From positions 81,540 through 145,539 of the forward strand of contig NZ_JHVN01000009.1 in NCBI RefSeq assembly GCF_000620165.1: DNA of 64,000 bases, written 5' to 3'. This stretch comes from Anoxybacillus tepidamans PS2. GTDB taxonomy: Bacteria; Bacillota; Bacilli; Bacillales; Anoxybacillaceae. Position 1 is the stretch's first letter; the number at the start of each line of letters is the position of its first letter. Below are positions 16,139 to 23,700 of this stretch, piece by piece. The translations under genes were made by a program, and so were the position numbers. The notes below the pieces were generated by a model. That model saw only the letters and a list, made by a program, of their open reading frames with translations. It ran no database searches and was not told where the DNA came from.

Positions 16139-18067
16139 ATGAAGCCATTATTATCATTGTGCATGATTGTCAAAAATGAAGAAAAAGTATTGCAACGTTG
16201 TTTAGATTCCGTTTATGGAATTGTCGATGAGATCATTATTGTAGACACAGGCTCTGAAGATCGGACGAAGGAAATCGCGTTGCAATATGTTGATCGCGTC
16301 TATGAGTTTGAATGGACGAACAGTTTTGCTGACGCTCGAAACTATGCTCAACAGCACGCAAATGGCGAGTGGATTCTTGTACTGGATGCCGATGAGTATG
16401 TTGATCGTTCCAATCTGACAGAAATGGTCAAAGTATTAAGGCAAACGAATGAGAATACTGATGCATATGATGTCACCATCTATAATTTCATGGGGACGTA
16501 TGGAGAGCGAGTGCTTCAGCATCGAAATACAAGATTATACAGAAACATCCCCAATATCCGCTATCATCGTGCGATTCATGAACAGCTAAGAAGGGAAGAT
16601 GGCCAGCCGTTAAACGCAATACAAGGATTATTAAATGTTTACCATTCAGGTTATATGCATCAAACAATAACAGAAAAAGATAAGCATCAACGAAATGCAC
16701 CGCTAATTGAAAAAGAACTACAAGCACGTGAGAATGTAGCTTTCGACTATTTTAACTTAGGAAATGAATATCTTTCTAAGGGAGAAATTGAAAAGGCGAT
16801 ACAATCTTTTTTGAAAGCATATAAAGAAAAGACTGATTTTCGTTTAAGTTGGGTATCGTTTTGTATTGTTCAAATTGTTTTATGTTTAAAATATTTAGAA
16901 CGATTCCATGATGCATTAAACGTCATTGCTGATGCAGAAAAACTATATAGCATAACGGCTGATTTTAAGTATTTGAAGGGAGAGATTTATTACCTACAAC
17001 ATCGTTATGACGATGCTTTACTTGAACTTAATGAACTTGTTCAAAATAAAGATAAATATACGCATTGTGTTAAAACTTTTGAATACTTGGAATATGATCC
17101 CCATATGTTACTCGGACATATTTACAAGCATAAAGGAGATATCCAAAGCGCGATTCAACATTATACAAGCGCATTATCAGTTAACAACAAAAGTTACGAA
17201 GCGCTATATCACGTTTTATTATTGTTATCGAGGTTTCATAACGAAGAAGAAATTATTCAGTTTTTAGAGAAAAGAAATTGGTTTGAAAGTGACCAATCGA
17301 TTCTATTGTTGCTTAGAGTAGTTATTTCGCTACGGTTGAGTACAGTTGCACAATTTTATACCGGTAAATTGAAAGAAAAAACAATTCAAAAGGGGTTTCA
17401 AATTAAAATCAATATTTTACAAAAAAAATATGGAGAAGCTTTAGAAGAGATTTTGAAAAACTCAGTTCAGTCGCTGGAAATGTACATTAAAACCGGAAGT
17501 TTAGATTTGTATGATGTTTTAGTTGCCTCTTTAAGCACAAATAAGTTTGAAGTTGTTCGTTTATTGTTCCATCTTGTTTCCGATGAAAAAGAAAAGGAGT
17601 TTTTATGGTTTATTATGAACGAAGCGGAACAAGCGTCAGAACCGGCTTTTTATATACGTTTGCTCGAACGAACTTTACAGTTAAAAGAATACAATTTATT
17701 TGAACGGCTTATTCAATTAAAAGAAACGTTTGATCAACGCATTCATATTGAATTGGGACATCTGCTTCACCGTTATGAATTTATCGAACTTGCTTTAGAT
17801 CTTTACCAGTGTGTCGATAATGTCAACGAATTGGATGCTCAGTCATTTATAAACATCATTGAGGGATTGTCGGTTAAAAATCAACTTACTAATGCTGTTC
17901 AATATGGTTTGCAAGCTATTAGTCTTGGATATAACGATTTCCGCCTTTATAAATATGTGATTGAACTAATGAAACTTTGCGGTATGTGGGAAGAAAGAAA
18001 GTTTATCATCCGGCAGGCTTTGGATATTTATTCGGATAGTAAATGGCTCATGCAACAGGATATATGA
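16139..18067 (+). CDS. Family 2 glycosyltransferase with TPR repeats (probable flagellin glycosyltransferase)
   Basis: The 642-residue protein has a GT-A family 2 domain at residues 1-190: LSLCMIVKNEEKVLQRCLDS, IIIVDTGSEDRTKEIA, ADARNYAQQ and the DxD-type VLDADEYVD. Several TPR-like helical hairpins follow (AFDYFNLGNEYLSKGEIEKA, HMLLGHIYKHKGDIQSAIQHY) and a long helical tail. SunS/EgtF-like GT2-TPR enzymes glycosylate proteins in the cytoplasm. Position directly after hag makes flagellin the likely acceptor; the donor sugar is unknown. A good ribosome site, AAGGAAGG, precedes the ATG. Base composition is more AT-rich than the flagellar genes, consistent with an exchangeable island. Confidence 0.85.
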   Translation: MKPLLSLCMIVKNEEKVLQRCLDSVYGIVDEIIIVDTGSEDRTKEIALQYVDRVYEFEWTNSFADARNYAQQHANGEWILVLDADEYVDRSNLTEMVKVLRQTNENTDAYDVTIYNFMGTYGERVLQHRNTRLYRNIPNIRYHRAIHEQLRREDGQPLNAIQGLLNVYHSGYMHQTITEKDKHQRNAPLIEKELQARENVAFDYFNLGNEYLSKGEIEKAIQSFLKAYKEKTDFRLSWVSFCIVQIVLCLKYLERFHDALNVIADAEKLYSITADFKYLKGEIYYLQHRYDDALLELNELVQNKDKYTHCVKTFEYLEYDPHMLLGHIYKHKGDIQSAIQHYTSALSVNNKSYEALYHVLLLLSRFHNEEEIIQFLEKRNWFESDQSILLLLRVVISLRLSTVAQFYTGKLKEKTIQKGFQIKINILQKKYGEALEEILKNSVQSLEMYIKTGSLDLYDVLVASLSTNKFEVVRLLFHLVSDEKEKEFLWFIMNEAEQASEPAFYIRLLERTLQLKEYNLFERLIQLKETFDQRIHIELGHLLHRYEFIELALDLYQCVDNVNELDAQSFINIIEGLSVKNQLTNAVQYGLQAISLGYNDFRLYKYVIELMKLCGMWEERKFIIRQALDIYSDSKWLMQQDI

Positions 18068-18080
18068 AAAGAAGAGCGCT

Positions 18081-18589
18081 ATGAAAACAAGTATTATTAT
18101 CCTGACACATAATAAGCTGGAATATACAAAGCAATGTATTGAAAGCATTCGTCGATATACGAAGCAGGGAAGTTATGAAATCGTTGTTGTTGACAACCAT
18201 TCTACTGATGGAACGGTAGAATGGTTAAGACAACAATATGATATTCAAACAATTTTCAATAATCATAATTTAGGGTTTCCAAAAGGTTACAATCAAGGGA
18301 TAGAGATTGCAACAGAGGATAATATTCTCCTTTTAAATAACGACACAGTCGTAACACAAAATTGGCTTGATATCATCTTTCGAATTCGGAATCTTGTTCT
18401 TGATATGAATTTGCGAACGCGATTTTTGAAGAAGCCGGTTTAAGAATAAGGTTAGAGCGATGTAAGACAGAAGATTACCCAAGACCTGCCGCGCTCCTTT
18501 TGTATTCCGTACTAGAGCATATGGTTTTAAGACTTAACAGTTTTAAGGAGTTAAGGCACTGGAGAAAAGCATTGAAGGAATTTATTTGA
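18081..18589 (+). pseudogene. Broken family 2 glycosyltransferase fused to an unrelated 3' remnant
   Basis: From 18081 a GT2 N-terminus is read (TSIIILTHNKLEYTKQCIES, IVVVDNHSTDGTVEWLR, NNHNLGFPKGYNQGIE, ILLLNNDTVVTQNWLD), but it stops after 120 residues at 18443 with a nonsense tail. From about 18398, in another frame, runs the C-terminal end of some other protein (FANAIFEEAGLRIR ... YPRPAALLLYSVLEHM) ending at TGA 18587-18589. An internal deletion that joined two genes out of frame explains both pieces. The catalytic acceptor half of the GT is gone, so no activity is expected. It lies 13 nt after the intact GT. Confidence 0.8.
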
Positions 18590-18606
18590 TTATATGAGGT
18601 GAAATC

Positions 18607-19674
18607 TTGACGACACTAGCATTAGTTATGATTGTCAAAAATGAAGAACGTCACTTAGGACGGTGTCTGCAAAGCGTCAAAGGTATAGTGGATGAAATTA
18701 TTATTGCAGACACAGGATCTACGGATCGAACGAAAGACATTGCCTCTTCGTTTGGGGCGAAAATATTTGATTTTAAATGGATCGATGATTTTTCGGCCGC
18801 TCGCAATTATGCGCTTGAACAATCTACGAGTGATTGGAATTTAGTACTGGATGCGGATGAATATCTAGTGGGTCAATGTAAATGTACTATCCGCCAATTT
18901 ATTGAGAAAAATGAGAAAAAAATTGGTCGCATTCGACACATTGATGAGTTTATCCAAAATGGTGAAAGACGGTATGCGCAGGCTTATTTATCGCGGCTTT
19001 TGCCTAAAGGGGTCAAATATGTCGGAAGGGTGCACGAACAGGTAGAATCCGATTTGCCGAGAGAGAATCTAAATATAGAAATGCACCATGACGGGTATGT
19101 TTATGCAGATAAGACAGACCGCAACCTCCGATTGTTGTTGCTGGAGCTCGAAAAAGAACCGTTAAATGATTATATTTTATACCAAGTAGGAAAACAGTAT
19201 AAGCTTATGCAGCAACTGCAACAAGCAGAATTATACTTTGAACAAAGCTATCGCCTCGCTCCTATTCAATCGTGGTATCGCCATAGCCTCATTATTGATT
19301 ATTTATATACGATCATAGGGAACAAATCGTTTGAAAAAGGACTCCAACTTATTGATGCAGAAAAGCATCGATTATTTGATTCGCCAGATTTCCATTTTTC
19401 GTGCGGTTTGTTTTATATGGAGTTAATTTTTGGTGATATTCATCAATATGCTCATTTATTTCCGCTTATTGAACAATCTTTTCTCCGTTGTTTAGAAATA
19501 GGGGAGACGGATCAATATGATAGTGTAAAAGGAACAGGAAGTTTTCTTGCTGCTTACAACCTAGGGGTATTTCATGAAGTTCTTGGTAATACGGATAAAG
19601 CTATTTTATTCTACCAGCAATCAGCAAACGGACAATATGAAAGAGCAATCGAGCGTTTAAAACTTTTAGGATAG
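18607..19674 (+). CDS. Family 2 glycosyltransferase with C-terminal TPR region
   Basis: A 355-residue GT2: LALVMIVKNEERHLGRCLQS, IIIADTGSTDRTKDIASSFG, AARNYALEQ and LVLDADEYLVG in the first 100 residues. A TPR-like half follows (YILYQVGKQYKLMQQLQQAE, FLAAYNLGVFHEVLGNTDKA). Start is TTG 18607 with GAGGTG spaced 6 nt upstream. It is related to, but shorter than, the GT at 16139 and the two GTs at 42.5-45 kb. Likely a second step in flagellin decoration; acceptor and sugar are inferred only from location. Confidence 0.84.
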   Translation: MTTLALVMIVKNEERHLGRCLQSVKGIVDEIIIADTGSTDRTKDIASSFGAKIFDFKWIDDFSAARNYALEQSTSDWNLVLDADEYLVGQCKCTIRQFIEKNEKKIGRIRHIDEFIQNGERRYAQAYLSRLLPKGVKYVGRVHEQVESDLPRENLNIEMHHDGYVYADKTDRNLRLLLLELEKEPLNDYILYQVGKQYKLMQQLQQAELYFEQSYRLAPIQSWYRHSLIIDYLYTIIGNKSFEKGLQLIDAEKHRLFDSPDFHFSCGLFYMELIFGDIHQYAHLFPLIEQSFLRCLEIGETDQYDSVKGTGSFLAAYNLGVFHEVLGNTDKAILFYQQSANGQYERAIERLKLLG

Positions 19675-20629
19675 TTTTTATCGAGAAATCTTAGTAATTA
19701 TAGATAAAACTTAAAATGTTAACATTTATATAAACTTCTTCATCTTGATCTTGCTGTTTCTAGGGCGTGAAAGAAGAAAGAACGAACTCAAGATGAAGAA
19801 TTATCAAAACTTCAAAGGAGAAATAGAACTTCAAAAGGCTCTAAATTGAGCAACCGGTTGATCTAATGATGGAAAAATGTTTTAGGAGAGATGTCGCTAA
19901 GAGGATAAAAATATTTCAGTAAACTATTATTTTTTGTCTATTTGAGTTTAAATAGAAATAGTTTTTATGCATGCTTAGTGGAATATCATAATGATAGTTA
20001 AAATTAGGGGATAATTGTCTTGTTTCTAAATTATTAACGGGGCCGCGTCGTAATAAACTTTATTCATATAGTTTTTTTGAATTATCAATAAAAGAGTATA
20101 GGAGGCATTTCTTGCTTGTAGAAAGCGCTTAACGACAAGTTGTACACTGGAAGACCTTTCAAGGAACATAGTTGGTATTTGTTACCCAAAGTGCTTAACA
20201 AAGAATTATTAGTTTAGAAGGTTCCTTTTCATTCGGTTCAGTACATGACCAATTAATTGTATGAGAGCCAAATTCAAGCATTCTAAATTCATGGAAGCCA
20301 TCCCTAGAAATCCGTTCGCACGTTTTTTCTCACATTTAAAGACAAAATAAGTTCTATTTAGCGTCCCTTTTAAGTAATTTGGAAATATTACCATCGTCAT
20401 TGTTTTCGAAAAAAACTCGAGTATTGAGAAAAGGCTACAATTTTGTACACTTCCTTTTCTCATTACCTATTTGACAGGAATTTATATTTTTGTTTATTAG
20501 TTGTTCTTTTTTACAGATAAGGATACGGGCAAATGATAATAAAAAATGTTTTAAAATCTTAGATCAAGGACATTAGACCTATTTCAATCGGCTTTATGAG
20601 TAATTTATAATAGTAAAAAAAACCAAGTG
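19675..20629 (+). other. AT-rich non-coding stretch without a supportable gene
   Basis: Nearly 1 kb between the glycosyltransferase and the riboswitch. It contains one long inverted repeat (19736-19800) and, on the minus strand, an 84-residue frame at 20209-20463 with no ribosome site and no recognised motif. I see no intact gene. The sequence looks like decayed insertion material, and its 3' end should hold the promoter for the riboswitch transcript. Confidence 0.5.
19736..19800. repeat. 13-bp perfect inverted repeat
   Basis: TTCTTCATCTTGA at 19736-19748 is perfectly inverted as TCAAGATGAAGAA at 19788-19800, 39 bases apart. No T-run follows, so it is not a typical terminator. It could be the folded end of a lost mobile element or a structured RNA. 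Confidence 0.6.
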
Positions 20630-20720
20630 AAAAAGGCAAACCATGGGAAACCATGGGACGCAAAGCCAAGGGCCTGAACCATAGGGACATTTTCCTATGG
20701 ATGGCAGCCGGTTGCCACAA
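20630..20720 (+). promoter_or_regulatory. Cyclic-di-GMP-I (GEMM-I) riboswitch aptamer
   Basis: All hallmarks of the class-I c-di-GMP aptamer are present in order. P1 strand GGCAA (20635-20639) pairs with TTGCC (20712-20716). A six-base hairpin CCATGG/CCATGG is capped by a GAAA tetraloop (20641-20656). Then come the conserved GACGCAAAGCC (20657-20667), the tetraloop-receptor side AAGGGCC, a second hairpin CCATAGG/CCTATGG (20679-20701), and the conserved ATGGCAGCCGGTTGCC closing P1. It lies directly before an intrinsic terminator and the 1697-residue exported protein. Confidence 0.95.
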
Positions 20721-20724
20721 GGGA

Positions 20725-20768
20725 TCATAGTTTCGTGACCTATGAACCTTGTTGGGTTCATTTTTTAT
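20725..20768 (+). terminator. Riboswitch expression platform: terminator with competing antiterminator
   Basis: Terminator: TGAACC (20743-20748) pairs with GGTTCA (20755-20760), followed by a T-run (20761-20766). Competing fold: TCATAG (20725-20730) pairs with CTATGA (20740-20745), extended by ACAAGG (20717-20722) with CCTTGT (20747-20752). It uses up the terminator 5' arm. The two folds are mutually exclusive, the usual transcriptional control. The sequence alone does not tell whether c-di-GMP turns the gene on or off. Confidence 0.88.
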
Positions 20769-20795
20769 TTATTTCAGGGAAGGTGGGTCTATGGT

Positions 20796-23700
20796 ATGAG
20801 GAAACGACATCTGAAGCATTTCTCTTATGTAGCATTGTTTCTGCTTGTGCTTCAATTGTTTTTTCCTATTGTAAGCGCATTAGCAGCAGAAAGCAGTATT
20901 TTACCTCCTAGTAATCTAGCAGCGCAAAAAGTAACTCCTGATGATGTAAAACTGACGTGGAATTCAGTTTACGGAGCGACAGGATACAATGTGTATGAAA
21001 TTAAAGATGGGCAACTTACTCTTCTTGGAAAGACAACGACGACCAGTTATAATTTGAACAATCTTGCTGAAGGATCGTATCGATATGTTGTATCAACATT
21101 GAGTACAGAAGGAGAATCTGGCCCATCTGCTCCTGTTACAGTCGATATTGTTTATCCTGAAATGACAGCGCCAGCGAATTTAACGTATAGCATTCAAAAC
21201 GGCAATGATATTGTGCTTAACTGGGGTGCATCCCAGTATGCTGAAAGCTATAATTTATATCAAATCTCTGCAGACGGCCAAAAGACGTTATTGAAATCGT
21301 TGACGTCACGAACATATACAATAGGCAATGCTCCTGCTGGAAATTATACGTACTCTGTTTCGGCCGTCAATTCTCTATACGGTGAGTCTCCGCTCTCGGC
21401 TCCTGTTACAGTCGAAATTGTTTATCCAACGATGAAAGCTCCGGCGAATTTTACGTATACGTTGACAAATGGCAATGACGTTAATTTAAAATGGGATTCC
21501 GTTCCTTATGCTACTAATTATAAAATCTATCAGATTATTGATGGACAAAAGGTTTTGAAGAGTACAGTAACAGGAACAGGCCTAACTTATACTAAAATGC
21601 CGTTTGGGGAATATACTTACGAAATACATTCCTACAGCGATCGCTTCGGTGAATCAGCAGAAGGTAGCCTCCTTACTGTCACTGTAAGTGATGTCACAAT
21701 GGCGGCACCGGGAAATTTTACCTACAAGACTCAAAATATCAATGATATTGTTTTGACATGGAATAGTGTCCCTTATGCGACTGGGTATAAAGTTTATCAA
21801 ATTATTGACGGCCAAAAAGTTTTGAAGAGTACAGTAACAGGAACAAGCGTATCTTATCCAAAAATGCCAGCCGGCGATTATGTTTTCGAGGTACACTCTT
21901 ATAGTGACCGCTTCGGTGAATCAGCAGAAGGTAGCCAAGTTTCATTAACCATTCAATCTGTAGATATGACGGCGCCAAGTAACGTTACGTATAAGATTCA
22001 AAATGGCAATGACATTGTGCTCAGTTGGGATAGTGTGTCAAATGCAACTAACTATAAAGTCTATCAAATTGTCGATGGCCAAAAAGTTTTGAAAAGTACA
22101 GTAACCGGAACAACTGTCACGTACACTAACATGAAAGCTGGAGATTATATTTACGAAGTACATTCTTACAGCGATCGCTTTGGGGAATCCCAAGACGGAA
22201 ATCAAGTTTCTTTCTCTCTCGTCTATCCGACTATGGAGCCGCCGGCTAATGTAGTACAGACGATTAAAAATGCAACGGATTTCACTTTGAGTTGGGATCC
22301 TTCCCCTTACGCAACAAGTTATAAGGTTTATCAAGTTGTTAACGGTCAAAAGGTGTTAAAAAGCACTGTTACAGGAACGAGTGTGACTTATACTAATATG
22401 GCGCCTGGTGAATATACGTACATTGTACACTCTTATTCTTCACGTTTTGGTGAGTCACCAGAGGGAAGCCAATTGACGGTGACGCTTAACGGGCAAACGA
22501 TGGAAGCCCCAGCAAATTTGACTTATAGTATAGCCAATGGAAATGATATTACTTTAAAATGGTCGCCTGTTCAATATGCAACAAGTTATAAGGTTTACCA
22601 AATTGTCGATGGCCAAAAAGTTCTAAAGAGTACGGTAACCGGCACTTCTGTGACGTACACAAACTTACCTAGTGGAGACTATGAGTATGTTGTTCATTCC
22701 GTATCATCGCTTCTAGGGGAGTCACCGAATGGAGCAGAATTGAAGTTTTCGTTGGTTTATCCAATTATGCAGGCACCGGGCAACTTAACCTATAAGATTC
22801 AGAATGGCAATGATATCGTCTTGACTTGGTCATCTGTCCAATATGCAACGAGTTATAAAGTGTACGAGCTTATTGATGGTCAAGAGGTACTAAAAAGTAC
22901 AGTTACGTCTCTTACGGCAACAATCTCTAAAGTGTCGGCCGGCGAACATACTTACATTGTTCGTTCTGTAAGCACACGCTTTGGAGAGTCGCCTGAAGGA
23001 AGCAAAGTGTCTGTAAATCTAAGTGGGTATACAATGCAGGCACCGACGAATTTGACCTATAGTATTACAAACGGGAATGATATCACATTAAGATGGAATG
23101 CGGCTACTTATGCAACGGCTTATAAAATTTATCAGATTATCGATGGGGAGCCAGTACTAAAAAATACTGTGTCAAGCACTTCCGTTACATTTACAAATAT
23201 GCCAGAAGGCAATTACGAATATGAGGTCCATTCTTATAGTGACCGTTTTGGGGAGTCGCCTGAAGGAAGCAAAGTTTCTTTTGAACTAGTTTTTCCAACT
23301 ATGCAGGCGCCAGCTAATCCGACGTATGCGATTGTGAACGGGAATGATATCACATTAAGATGGAATGCGGCTAGTTATGCGACATCTTATAAAATCTATC
23401 AAATTATTGATGGAAAGCCTGTGTTGCAAAAAACCGTAACTAGTACAAGCGCAACGTTCACGAATATGCCAGAAGGCGATTATACCTATGAGATTCATTC
23501 GTATAGCAGTCGCTTCGGCGAATCACAACAAGGAAGCACGTTAACGTTCAAATTAACTTGGCCGGTCGTACAACCGCCGCAGTTATCTGGAACTATTTTC
23601 AATGTTAATAACATAACCTTATCCTGGAAGTCTGTCCCTTGGGCTAATGAATATCGTGTTTATCACATTGTAGATGGTAATAGAGAGCTGATCTATAAAG

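Noticed and set aside
20209..20463. 84-codon minus-strand frame in the gap before the riboswitch
   Set aside because: No ribosome site, no recognisable motif and AT-rich composition; probably chance or a decayed fragment.
20742..20795. Upstream ATG 20742 as start of the giant exported protein
   Set aside because: It lies inside the riboswitch terminator stem and would destroy the signal peptide; ATG 20796 has a good ribosome site.
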